Shown in pieces: positions 34,742 to 43,189 of a stretch of 64,000 bases of DNA. The DNA comes from Chloroflexota bacterium. Its GTDB lineage: Bacteria > Chloroflexota > Ktedonobacteria > Ktedonobacterales > JADMIN01. The translations under genes and the position numbers were made by a program. Position 1 is the stretch's first letter. Every line of letters begins with the position of its first letter. The stretch is from assembly GCA_021323855.1 (NCBI GenBank), contig JAJPKE010000026.1, positions 81,754-145,753 on the forward strand, written 5' to 3'. Under the pieces are notes generated by a model that worked only from the letters and a program-made list of their open reading frames with translations, had not been told where the DNA came from and searched no databases.

Positions 34742-35515
34742 TCAAGCGTTGCGGCGCTGTGCGCGCCGGTGGAGCAGCGCATCGCCCCAACTCAAGAATC
34801 CTGCCGTCATGAAGCCATGCAAGATCGCCGGCAGCAGCAGCGAGCGCCGCTTGCCAGATGCAAGATAGAGCGCGCCGAACAGCCCGCCAGCCGCCGTCAC
34901 ACCGGCAATTGCGCGCCAGCTCCAATTGCCCAGCCGGTGATAGGCTCCGAATGCAGCGGTCGCCAGCGTCCAGCCCAGCACTGTGGCGCCTTTCGGGGAA
35001 ATTGGCAACCGTCGCAGGCCAGCAATCGCCACTGTCTGGACCATGCCGCGCCAGAAGAGTTCTTCGGCAGGCGCATTCACCGCCAGATAAAACGCCGTCT
35101 GAAGCGCCTGATCGGATGGTGTGGGCAGCCGGTAGCCGGGAGCGATCATACCGCGATAAGCAGCGGCGATACCGGCGAGCGGGATACCAGCGGCGGCGCC
35201 AATCACGAGGTCGCGCGCCCAGCCGTCGCGTGTGCAGCCGACGCCACGCGCGCCAACGCCACTGGCGCGTGCATAGATGGCCGTCGCCGCCACGAATGGC
35301 ACGATGCGCCCAAGCGTATCCTTCCAGAGCCAGCGCCAGGTGTCTTGCACGGTGTTGCGCGGAATCCTGCGGCTACGTGCGCTATAGTATGAGGCCGGTT
35401 CGGGGGATGGAACTGGCGCTAGTGGCGTTATCGGCGTTATCTGTGGGGAATGGGAAGCAGATAAATTGTCAGGCGTATCAGGCTCAGGAAGTTCTGGAAG
35501 CGCATCTTCGTACAA
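34742..35515 (-). CDS. CPBP (Abi) family intramembrane protease
   Basis: 257 residues. A ~60-residue polar N-terminus, then six or so spans. CPBP motifs: NAPAEELFWRG (Glu-Glu-x3-Arg), AAFGAYHRLGNW (motif 2 His) and LPAILHGFMTA (motif 3 His), the expected active site of Rce1-type glutamic/metal proteases. Start appears to be TTG at 35515 with GAGGA upstream. Convergent with the M50 protease gene and divergent from the pseudokinase gene. Confidence 0.85.
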   Translation of the reverse strand: MYEDALPELPEPDTPDNLSASHSPQITPITPLAPVPSPEPASYYSARSRRIPRNTVQDTWRWLWKDTLGRIVPFVAATAIYARASGVGARGVGCTRDGWARDLVIGAAAGIPLAGIAAAYRGMIAPGYRLPTPSDQALQTAFYLAVNAPAEELFWRGMVQTVAIAGLRRLPISPKGATVLGWTLATAAFGAYHRLGNWSWRAIAGVTAAGGLFGALYLASGKRRSLLLPAILHGFMTAGFLSWGDALLHRRAQRRNA

Positions 35516-35792
35516 GGGAAACTATCCTCTCTAGCGGGTCTCGCACATCTCGCACATAGCGCAGGGCTGTGTTGTTGATAATAGCGCCTATTCTATCGCA
35601 AAAACGTGCTTGACTGCCTATCTTGTGGTCAACTTTCTAGTATATTGGGGTGCCAGAGGGATACAAACGTTGACCGTTGCGATACAATGGCCGTAACGAT
35701 TGTCGGCTTTGGCGCGGGAAAGAGGAACCGTCCCCCCGCCCGTTGGAAGTTGAAAGCGCCTGGCGCGTTCGCTGGCCCTGGGGGTCGCACTG

Positions 35793-38700
35793 ATGCAATG
35801 CCCACGTTGTGGATTCCTGACCGATGGCATGACACAGACCTGTCCGCGCTGTGGTTTGGCCTTACCGTTGGCTTCACGGCCAGTGCGTCGTGCCCAAACG
35901 GACCCCGCTCTGGGAGGAAACCAGGCCATTGATGGCGTCTGGCGCGAACTTGACGACGAACAAATGGGTGGCCCAGGTGGTCCAGCGACAGACGACGGGC
36001 CGCCGTCCTGGTTGCTGCGCGCCTTACGCGACGCAAATGCTGGTAACCAGAGCAACCAGGGTAATCAGGGGATGCCACCCCATGCTGGCAGCGCCTCCAC
36101 GCCATTGTCGTCGCAGCCCAATGTGCCGCCGCGTGGCTTTGCCGCGCCGCCCGCCTTCACCCGCGAGCAGCCCGGCGCATCTGGCGGACGCCCGCCATCA
36201 TTCCCACCGTTTCCTCCGCTCTACGGCGCCAACGGCGAACCGCAAACCTCTGCGCCAGGCGTTGGTGGCTTTGGCAGTGGACCACTGGGACCGATGCCCT
36301 TGCAGGACATCGCCCCTAGCTCCGGCGGCCTCGATCAGCGCCAGATGGCTCCCATGAACCCGGTGAACCCGATGGCTGGCATGGAAAATCGCTTTGCGCC
36401 ACCGGCACAGGCGATGGTTCCCAGCGGGCAGATCGGCATGCCAGCGGCGGCATCCGGTTTTGCCGGGCTGAACGAACTGCTTGGCCCTGGCAGTGTCCTC
36501 AAGGGCGGGCGCTACCGTCTGATACAGCGATTTTATGGCGGTGGTTCTGCGCAGCCACCGAATAACGAACCGCCGCTGATGGTCGCCACCGATACTGAAT
36601 TGCCAAACGGGCGTGTCCTGGTGCAAGAGGTGTTGCTGAATAGCGTCCGGCCAGAAGATAGCGAAAACGCACGGCGGCTGATCGCGCAACGTCTCCTCAT
36701 GCTGGCATCCTATCCTGCGATGCCCCGGTTGGTGGATCATTTTGGCGAGCGACGCCGCCATTTCCTGGTGTTTGAGTTACCCTCTGGCGATTTGCTGGCA
36801 GATCGTCTTCAGCGCGCACATGGGCCGATGGCTGAGACGGCGGCGATACGTCTGGCGCTGCAAATCCTCGATGCGCTGCATGTGTTCGAGCAACAATATC
36901 CGCCATTCATTCACGGCAACCTCTCGCCCGCGAATATTATTCTGCGTCCGAGCGGGCAGGTGGTTCTGGTGGGCTGCTCGCCGCACCTGCTGCTCTATCC
37001 CAACGGCACAGTGGATCATCCGCCTGCGGGCGGTTTCCCTGGCTATGCGGCGCCGGAGCAGGCGCGCGGGCAGGCGACGCCGCGCTCTGATCTCTATGCG
37101 CTCTGCGCCATCCTGCAATACGCGGTGACAGGCATCGCGCCCGCGACACGCGGCAACGCGCCACGCCCATCGGCGCGCCACCAGAATCCTGATGTCTCAC
37201 TGGAACTGGAAGACGTGCTGAGTCATGGCATGCGCCCTTCTTCCACGCAACGCTACCAGAGTACTGCGGAGTTGCGCGAGGCGCTGGAGCCGCTGGCGGC
37301 GGGCCACGTGACGCATGTGCCGGATGAACTGCGCGACGAAGATGCGCGCGCGATGGGGCTGGCGCCGGTGCGCGATGCGCGCGGGCGGCTTGTGCTGCCA
37401 AAAAAGCAACGCCGGCTCCAGAATCCACTCTTCCTCTTCGGCATCATCCTTACCTTGATCGTTGTGATTGGCGGCGGCGTGCTGTTTGCCGTTTCGCCGC
37501 ACGGTAGCAGTGCCCCGCCTGTGCCAACCCCCAATGATCTGGCGCAACTCGTCCAGCAGCAGAATATTGGGTTGAGCGGTGGCGAATTTGCGTTTGATAC
37601 GCAGCGACCCGATGGCAATGACAAAACGCACGGCACTGGCTATCTGGCCTCCGGCGACGTTGCCGACGCGCACCAGGCATACCTCAAGGCGATGAGTGAT
37701 GATCCCGCCGATGCCGAAGCGGCTATCTACGCCGAAGATTTGCAGATAACGCTCTCGAACGCCCCCTACTTTACCATCGTGGTTGGTACGGTTCTGGACC
37801 CGAATGCGCAACCATCAGATATTGCGGCCTCGCGTGCAGAGCTACAGGGCATCTATCTGGCGCAGCATCATATCAACAGCGCCGATCTGCTGCCGGATGG
37901 CTTAAAAGTGCGTGTGTTGGTCCTCAACTCCGGCGCAACGGTTGATGGCGCGACGACTGCCGCCGACGTGCTCTTGAAACAGATCCAGCGCGGTAATGCG
38001 CAGCATCTCGTCGGCATCATCGGCTGGCCGGAGATACAGCAGACCCAACTGGCGCGCTCCGAACTCAAGGCGACCGGATTGCTGTTTATCGCACCGACCG
38101 CCAGCGACGATAGCATGAAGAACTTCGAGGAGTCGCTTTTCCGGATGGTGCCACTCAATAGTGTGCAGGCGCAAAATATGGCGGATACGGCAGTCCAGCA
38201 GATGAACGCGACAAACGTGCTGGTGCTGTCGGACCCGAAAGACCCGGTGAGCGCCGCGATGGCCGCAAGTTTCGCTACTGAGCTACAGAACCAGCAGACC
38301 AGCGCCAGTGTGCCGATTCCGATTGTCGTGCATACGGCCACCTATACCTCAAATGCCAACACGGACTTTACCGCCATTGCGCGCAATGCCATCTTCCGTG
38401 ATGGCGCGAACTTGATCTATCTCTCCACTGGCCAGCAAGGCAGTGACCTGGACGCCATTGACCTTGCCAGGGCGGTCGTCTCCGTCAGCCAGAGCGCGGG
38501 CATCACGGCGCCGCGCATTCTGACGGATAGCCGCGCCTATACGCCTGCGCTGCTGGGATTGGGGTCCAGCCCTGCGGCAAGCCTCGTGCAAGATAGGAGT
38601 AATCTCGCGGCGCTTTCTGATCTCTATGTTGAGACGCTGGCCGACCAGAACGAATGGACGGCGCTGAACCTGACCTCATCGGTGCCGGATACGTTCAACA

Positions 38701-39140
38701 ATAATTTCGAGAACCAGTACGGCACCAATCTTTCGCCGGATGGGCTAGTAGGACCGAACTCGACGGTTATCCTGACGTATGACGCGCTGCGGATGCTCGT
38801 CTCCGCCAGTTCTGAGTCCATTGCTATGGGAGGAAACGGTACCCACGGACAGATCGTGTACCCAACGCCGCTGCTCGTGCGCAATGAACTGGGGCTGTTC
38901 GATCCGAATCACCCATTCATCGGAATCAGTGGCGCGATTTCCTACGATCTCTCCGGCAATCTCAACGGAGACCTGCCCGGTGTGGATAAGGGACCAGGCC
39001 GTTCCGTGGGCATCCTGCAATTCATCCCATTCTCGACGGCGCTGGCAGATGGGCAGGTCGCGCGGGCGCAGGTGGCGTTCGTCACCGGCGGCACCAGCTA
39101 CTTCTGCCACAAGGCGACGTGTAGCCTCTCGCCGGTGTAG
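35793..39140 (+). CDS. Receptor-like pseudokinase: zinc ribbon - kinase domain - membrane span - periplasmic-binding domain
   Basis: 1115 residues. (1) Zinc ribbon C3-x2-C6 and C17-x2-C20. (2) Pro/Gly/Asn-rich linker to ~225. (3) Protein-kinase fold ~238-505: GRYRLIQRFYGGG, and PGYAAPEQARGQATPRSDLYALCAIL (APE/activation segment well kept). The catalytic parts are changed: the VAIK lysine region reads VLVQEV, HRD is His374-Gly-Asn376, DFG is Val393-Gly-Cys395, so it should not phosphorylate. (4) One membrane span ~545-566. (5) Outside: a TPR-like helix pair (~605-640) and a type-1 periplasmic-binding domain (~657-1115) like Leu/Ile/Val-binding proteins. Such a layout suggests a receptor in which amino-acid-like ligand binding outside is passed to a scaffold kinase inside. 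Start ATG has GGGGG nine bases before it. Two intramembrane-protease genes are adjacent. Confidence 0.85.
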   Translation: MQCPRCGFLTDGMTQTCPRCGLALPLASRPVRRAQTDPALGGNQAIDGVWRELDDEQMGGPGGPATDDGPPSWLLRALRDANAGNQSNQGNQGMPPHAGSASTPLSSQPNVPPRGFAAPPAFTREQPGASGGRPPSFPPFPPLYGANGEPQTSAPGVGGFGSGPLGPMPLQDIAPSSGGLDQRQMAPMNPVNPMAGMENRFAPPAQAMVPSGQIGMPAAASGFAGLNELLGPGSVLKGGRYRLIQRFYGGGSAQPPNNEPPLMVATDTELPNGRVLVQEVLLNSVRPEDSENARRLIAQRLLMLASYPAMPRLVDHFGERRRHFLVFELPSGDLLADRLQRAHGPMAETAAIRLALQILDALHVFEQQYPPFIHGNLSPANIILRPSGQVVLVGCSPHLLLYPNGTVDHPPAGGFPGYAAPEQARGQATPRSDLYALCAILQYAVTGIAPATRGNAPRPSARHQNPDVSLELEDVLSHGMRPSSTQRYQSTAELREALEPLAAGHVTHVPDELRDEDARAMGLAPVRDARGRLVLPKKQRRLQNPLFLFGIILTLIVVIGGGVLFAVSPHGSSAPPVPTPNDLAQLVQQQNIGLSGGEFAFDTQRPDGNDKTHGTGYLASGDVADAHQAYLKAMSDDPADAEAAIYAEDLQITLSNAPYFTIVVGTVLDPNAQPSDIAASRAELQGIYLAQHHINSADLLPDGLKVRVLVLNSGATVDGATTAADVLLKQIQRGNAQHLVGIIGWPEIQQTQLARSELKATGLLFIAPTASDDSMKNFEESLFRMVPLNSVQAQNMADTAVQQMNATNVLVLSDPKDPVSAAMAASFATELQNQQTSASVPIPIVVHTATYTSNANTDFTAIARNAIFRDGANLIYLSTGQQGSDLDAIDLARAVVSVSQSAGITAPRILTDSRAYTPALLGLGSSPAASLVQDRSNLAALSDLYVETLADQNEWTALNLTSSVPDTFNNNFENQYGTNLSPDGLVGPNSTVILTYDALRMLVSASSESIAMGGNGTHGQIVYPTPLLVRNELGLFDPNHPFIGISGAISYDLSGNLNGDLPGVDKGPGRSVGILQFIPFSTALADGQVARAQVAFVTGGTSYFCHKATCSLSPV

Positions 39141-39156
39141 GCGCTGGACCACAGCA

Positions 39157-39306
39157 GGCGAACGAATTCGCGCCTGGCTGGCTTTCAGCCGCAAAACCTG
39201 CCTTCGCAGGTTCGGAGCAGGTAGATGTCTGCGCCTCTCTGCCTGTCTCTAGTCCGCGCAGGCGGACTTGGGGGCCAACGGCCATCCAGGCGCGAATTCA
39301 TTCGCC
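39157..39306. repeat. 150-bp nested palindrome (MITE-like)
   Basis: Terminal arms 39157-39182 and 39281-39306 are inverted repeats matching at 24 of 26 bases, with GCGAATTC at the heart of each. Inside are two perfect hairpins: AACCTGC-CTTC-GCAGGTT (39195-39212) and GTCCGC-GCAG-GCGGAC (39252-39267). No coding frame. It lies exactly between two convergent genes and may also stop transcription. Confidence 0.8.
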
Positions 39307-39317
39307 GGACCTATCTC

Positions 39318-40730
39318 TTACGCCAATCCTTCCGGCTGCTCCAGGTGTTGCACCAGCGCGCCCATGAACTGTGCAGCAGTTGCCCCATCCACGATGCGAT
39401 GGTCGCAGGAGATGGAGATCCAGGCGCCGGGACGCACCTGTACGCTTTCGCCAACGACGGTGGGGCGCGGTTTGAGCGCGCCGAAGCCGACGACGCAGGC
39501 TTCCGGCGGATTGATGAGCGGCGCGCCGGTATCCACCGGACCAGCCGCGCCAACATTGGTAATGGTAATCGTGCTGCCGGTGAGCGATTTCGCCTCGATC
39601 TTCCCCTCGCGCGCCAGGGTAATCAGCCGGTTGGCCTCCGCCGCAATCTGCGCCAGCGTTAGCGTATGCGCATCACGGATGACAGGCACCAGCAGTCCAC
39701 GTGCCGTATCGGTGGCGATGCCCACGTGGATGCTATGCTTGATGACGATAGCGTTGCCTTCCTCATCCCAGCGCGAGTTCATCACCGGATAGGCGCGCAC
39801 CGCCTCCACCAGCGCCCGCACGAAGAACGGTAGATAGGTCAACTTCTGCTCCCCAAACCCGGATGAGCCGCGCAACCGCTCGCGGAGCGCCACCAGCGCC
39901 GAAGCGTCGAAGAGGCTGTACTCAGTGAAGTGCGGGATGGTCGTTGCGGCTTTCATCATGCGCGCGGCGATGGCCTTGCGCAGCCCCACCGTGCTGATGC
40001 GCTCTTCGTCGGGTGCGAGACCCCCACCCCCAGCTCCTTCGCTGCGCTTCTCCGCCTCCTCCGCAAGCCTATGGCTTGCTTCGCCCTCTGTGAGGGCGCG
40101 TCGGCTGTCCCCGTGCGCGGAAGAGGGGAGCGCAGAAGTTGCGGCTTTCAGCGCCAGTTCGAGGTCTTCGACACGGATGCGCCCGCCGGGGCCGGTGCCC
40201 TTGATGGTGGTGAGGTCTATGCCACGTTCCTGCGCCATCTTGCGCACGAGTGGGCTGGCTGACGCGCCCCCGCCCCCGGCCCCTCCCCCGTGCGCGGGAG
40301 AGGGGGGCGCAGAAAGCGCATCCGTAGCAGCAGCGCTGGCCTGGGGCGGAGTGGCGCTACTGGTTGCGCTACTGGTCCGGCGGCGGCGCGTGAAGGTCTG
40401 CGCCGGTCCCTCGGTGCCATAGCCGACGAGAACCGGGCCGTGACCGTCTTCGTTTGCGCTGGCTGACGTGGCGCTGGCGGATGCGGCTGTCGCTCCCGCC
40501 TCGGCTATCGTAATGAGCGGCTTGCCGACCTCGATGGTATCGCCAGGGGCAGCATGCAGCTTCTCGACGGTGCCGGCGAAGGGCGAGGGTATATCTACCA
40601 GCGCCTTCGCCGTCTCCACCTGGCAGAGCGGTTGGTTGAGCGTGACGCTCTCGCCGACCTGTACCAGCCATTGCACGAGTTGGGCTTCTTCCAGCCCTTC
40701 GCCCAGGTCCGGCAGGAGAAATTGACTCAT
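39318..40730 (-). CDS. 2-oxo-acid dehydrogenase E2 (dihydrolipoyl acyltransferase)
   Basis: 470 residues. Lipoyl domain 1-80 with lipoylated Lys42 in VETAKALVD; E3/E1-binding domain ~165-205 (ASPLVRKMAQERGIDLTTIKG, GRIRVEDLE); acyltransferase core ~245-470 with DxFDASALVALRERL and catalytic SCDHRIVDGATAAQF. Transfers acyl groups from E1 to CoA in the pyruvate or branched-chain complex. The two Ala/Gly/Pro linkers are coded by sequences that look like the dispersed family A palindromes (separate entries). Third gene of the E1 alpha-E1 beta-E2 operon; no E3 here. The acyl specificity is not certain; branched-chain is likely from the separate alpha and beta E1 genes. Confidence 0.93.
   Translation of the reverse strand: MSQFLLPDLGEGLEEAQLVQWLVQVGESVTLNQPLCQVETAKALVDIPSPFAGTVEKLHAAPGDTIEVGKPLITIAEAGATAASASATSASANEDGHGPVLVGYGTEGPAQTFTRRRRTSSATSSATPPQASAAATDALSAPPSPAHGGGAGGGGASASPLVRKMAQERGIDLTTIKGTGPGGRIRVEDLELALKAATSALPSSAHGDSRRALTEGEASHRLAEEAEKRSEGAGGGGLAPDEERISTVGLRKAIAARMMKAATTIPHFTEYSLFDASALVALRERLRGSSGFGEQKLTYLPFFVRALVEAVRAYPVMNSRWDEEGNAIVIKHSIHVGIATDTARGLLVPVIRDAHTLTLAQIAAEANRLITLAREGKIEAKSLTGSTITITNVGAAGPVDTGAPLINPPEACVVGFGALKPRPTVVGESVQVRPGAWISISCDHRIVDGATAAQFMGALVQHLEQPEGLA
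40028..40137. repeat. Family A-like palindrome remnant inside the E2 second linker
   Basis: CCCCGTGCGCGGAAGAGGGG plus GCGCAGAA matches the copy at 40264 almost base for base and lies in the linker just before the acyltransferase core. The stretch codes SAHGDS-type and EGAGGGG residues not expected in E2 cores. Confidence 0.55.
40264..40316. repeat. Family A palindrome in frame inside the E2 first linker
   Basis: CCCCTCCCCCGTGCGCGGGA followed by GAGGGG, the same as the intergenic copy at 60896 apart from a few bases. In the protein it codes APPSPAHGGGAGGGGASAS between the lipoyl and E3-binding domains. Confidence 0.65.
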
Positions 40731-40765
40731 CTATCGTTCACTCCGACTACTTTCCCTACGGCACC

Positions 40766-41779
40766 CTAATATTCGCGCGTCCGGTCCACTGCTTCGAGGA
40801 TGCGGTCGGCGTCTGGCAGAAACAGTTTCTCTACACGCGCCGGTGGATAGGGAATCGTGGCATTGCCAATGCGCTCGACGGGAGCGGCCAGCACATCGAA
40901 GAGGTCGTGCATCACGCGGGCAGCAATCTCCGCGCCCAGCCCCATAAAGACCGGCGCCTCATGCACGACGACGGCGCGCCGTGTCTTGCGCACAGATGCG
41001 CTGATCGTCTCCATATCCAGCGGCGAGAGGCTGCGCAGATCAATCACTTCGAGCGATGTACCTTCCGCTGCCGCCTGCTCTGCTGCCGCCAGCGCCGTCT
41101 GCACGGTGGGACCATAGGCAATCACCGTGGCGTCGCTGCCTTCGCGGGCAATGCGCGCTTTATCGAGGGCGGCGGGCGGCATGGGTAGCGCAATCTCCTG
41201 GCGCATCCAGTAGCGCGACTTCGGCTCCAGGAAGATCACCGGGTCGGGGTCGGCAATGGCGGCGGTGAGCAGCGCGTAAGCGTCTGCTGGCGTGGATGGC
41301 GTGACGACTTTCAGGCCGGCGGTGTGGATGTAGTACGTTTCGGGGCTTTCGGAGTGCTGTTCGATGGCGCCGATGTTGCCGCCGTAAGGGATACGAATCA
41401 CCAACTGCATGTTGCAGGCGCCGCCGGTGCGGGTGTGATACTTGGCGATGTTGCTTGTCACTTGCTGGAACGACGGATAGGAGAAGGCGTCGAACTGCAT
41501 CTCGGCAACCGGACGAAAGCCCTTCATCGCCAGGCCGAGCGCCGTCGCTGCGATGGTCGCCTCGGCCAGCGGCGTATCGAAGACACGCTCCGCGCCGAAT
41601 TCATCTTGCAGGCCGTCGGTAACGCGAAAGACGCCGCCCAGCTTGCCCACATCTTCCCCAAAGATCAGCACACGACTATCGTTTTGCAGGGCGTCATGCA
41701 GCGCCAGATTCAGCGCCTTGCCCATCGTCACAGTGCTGACGTTGGTAGCGCCTGTGGTGGTTTCCATTGTCTTTGCCAT
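40766..41779 (-). CDS. 2-oxo-acid dehydrogenase E1 beta subunit
   Basis: 337 residues from ATG 41779 (GAGAGG eight bases upstream, inside the end of the alpha gene). Family words: VLIFGEDVGKLGGVFRVTDGL, FDTPLAEATIAATALGLAMKG, RIPYGGNIGAIEQHSESPE and the C-terminal VHEAPVFMGLGAEIAA and YPPARVEKLFLPDADRIL. Forms the alpha2-beta2 thiamine-diphosphate enzyme that decarboxylates the oxo acid. One base separates it from the alpha gene; 35 bases from E2. Confidence 0.93.
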   Translation of the reverse strand: MAKTMETTTGATNVSTVTMGKALNLALHDALQNDSRVLIFGEDVGKLGGVFRVTDGLQDEFGAERVFDTPLAEATIAATALGLAMKGFRPVAEMQFDAFSYPSFQQVTSNIAKYHTRTGGACNMQLVIRIPYGGNIGAIEQHSESPETYYIHTAGLKVVTPSTPADAYALLTAAIADPDPVIFLEPKSRYWMRQEIALPMPPAALDKARIAREGSDATVIAYGPTVQTALAAAEQAAAEGTSLEVIDLRSLSPLDMETISASVRKTRRAVVVHEAPVFMGLGAEIAARVMHDLFDVLAAPVERIGNATIPYPPARVEKLFLPDADRILEAVDRTREY

Positions 41780-41780
41780 C

Positions 41781-42920
41781 TTACTCACCTCTCTCCGGCT
41801 CCAGCGCCTCTATGAATTCCGCCTTCTCGCGTAGCAACGACTCCGGCGGATTGGCAAAGACCAGATCGAACGCGCTGGCTGGATGCGGCGTCTGCGCACT
41901 GAGGAGGTGCTGGCGCATGGCGAGCGCACGCTGCTCCGCCTCCTCACTCACCGCCTGCGCGAAGGCATCGTCAAAGGCGTTGCGCGCCTGAAGGCGTTCG
42001 GCGCAGCGGCGGATGGGGTCTTTGGACTTCCACGGCTCGACATCTGCCTCAGTGCGGTAGCGCGTGGGATCGTCTGAAGTAGTGTGCGCCTGGGTGCGAT
42101 ACGTCAGCGCCTCCACCAGATACGGTCCCTCGCCACGGCGCGCACGGTCCGCTGCGGCGCGTACCACAGCATAGACCGTCAGCACGTCGGTGCCATCCAC
42201 CCGCACGCCGGGGAAACCGTAGCCAGCGGCGCGGTCCGCAATTCGCCCGGAGACCTGCTGGCGCATCGGCACAGAGATGGCCCATTGGTTGTTCTCACAG
42301 AGAAAGACCAGCGGCACATTGAAGACGGCGGCGAAGTTCATTGCCTCATGCCAGTCGCCAGTCGAGGTAGCGCCTTCACCGAAGCCCACCAGCACAGCGG
42401 TGTCGTCGTGGTCCAGCTTGCAGCCGAGCGCGAAACCGACGGCATGCGGCACCTGTGTACCAACCGGGATGATGAATGGCGCAAAGCGGTACTCGTTGGG
42501 GTTCCACGCGCCATGCGTCAGGCCGCGAAAGATCGTCATTATCGCGCCGGGGTCAATGCCGCGACAGACGGCCATTGCAAAGTCGCGGTAATAGGGGAAT
42601 ATCCAGTCGGTCGGCGCCATCGCCATTGCCGCGCCCACCTGCGCCGCCTCGTGTCCGGCGTATGGCCCCCACAACCCCAGTTCGCCCTGGCGTTGCAGGT
42701 TCAGCCCCTCCTGGTCCAGCCGCCTGCTAACCACCATCAGCCGGTAGAGGGTGCGTAGCTCCTCATCACTGATATTGGCGGCGCGTTCGGCCTCCGCCGT
42801 CAGCACGCCGTTTGCATCGAGCATCGCTGCGATGGAGTCACCTGAATTGTTTGAACTATCGGCGCTGCCACGCGGCGGCTTTGCCTCTCTAGCGTCTTTG
42901 GTATCGAGCGCTTTCGCCAT
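41781..42920 (-). CDS. 2-oxo-acid dehydrogenase E1 alpha subunit
   Basis: 379 residues from ATG 42920 (GGAG seven bases upstream; another ATG two codons earlier is too close). TPP site: GFGEGATSTGDWHEAMNFAAVFNVPLVF and LCENNQWAIS; YRDFAMAVCRG and AGHEAAQVGAAMA near the N-terminus; phosphorylation-loop TYRTQAHTTSDDPTRYR. All features of branched-chain/pyruvate E1 alpha. First gene of the operon. Confidence 0.93.
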   Translation of the reverse strand: MAKALDTKDAREAKPPRGSADSSNNSGDSIAAMLDANGVLTAEAERAANISDEELRTLYRLMVVSRRLDQEGLNLQRQGELGLWGPYAGHEAAQVGAAMAMAPTDWIFPYYRDFAMAVCRGIDPGAIMTIFRGLTHGAWNPNEYRFAPFIIPVGTQVPHAVGFALGCKLDHDDTAVLVGFGEGATSTGDWHEAMNFAAVFNVPLVFLCENNQWAISVPMRQQVSGRIADRAAGYGFPGVRVDGTDVLTVYAVVRAAADRARRGEGPYLVEALTYRTQAHTTSDDPTRYRTEADVEPWKSKDPIRRCAERLQARNAFDDAFAQAVSEEAEQRALAMRQHLLSAQTPHPASAFDLVFANPPESLLREKAEFIEALEPERGE

Positions 42921-43095
42921 GCTCATCTCCGCTTGTGTTTCTGGGTATCCGGCGCGCCAGTGCGCCGATCTCATACCTATCAGCCAGTAATTTGTATAAC
43001 ACGACGTGCCCTTATGCTACCACGGCCAGAGCAGGAGCGTTGCGTCATCACTACTTGAGCCACGGTGGAAACTGCACGGCATCTCGCGCCGCCAC

Positions 43096-43124
43096 TTGAC
43101 AGAGAGTTACCGTCTGATTATACT
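43096..43124 (+). promoter_or_regulatory. Near-consensus sigma-70 promoter of the ROK operon
   Basis: TTGACA (43096-43101), exactly 17 bases, TATACT (43119-43124): six of six and five of six matches. The ATG of the regulator is 66 bases downstream. Confidence 0.8.
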
Positions 43125-43189
43125 TGCTCTCATGCCAGGTTTGTAAAGTTTCTTCACTTACTCAACAATGTGGTGATTGGTGGCTTGTT

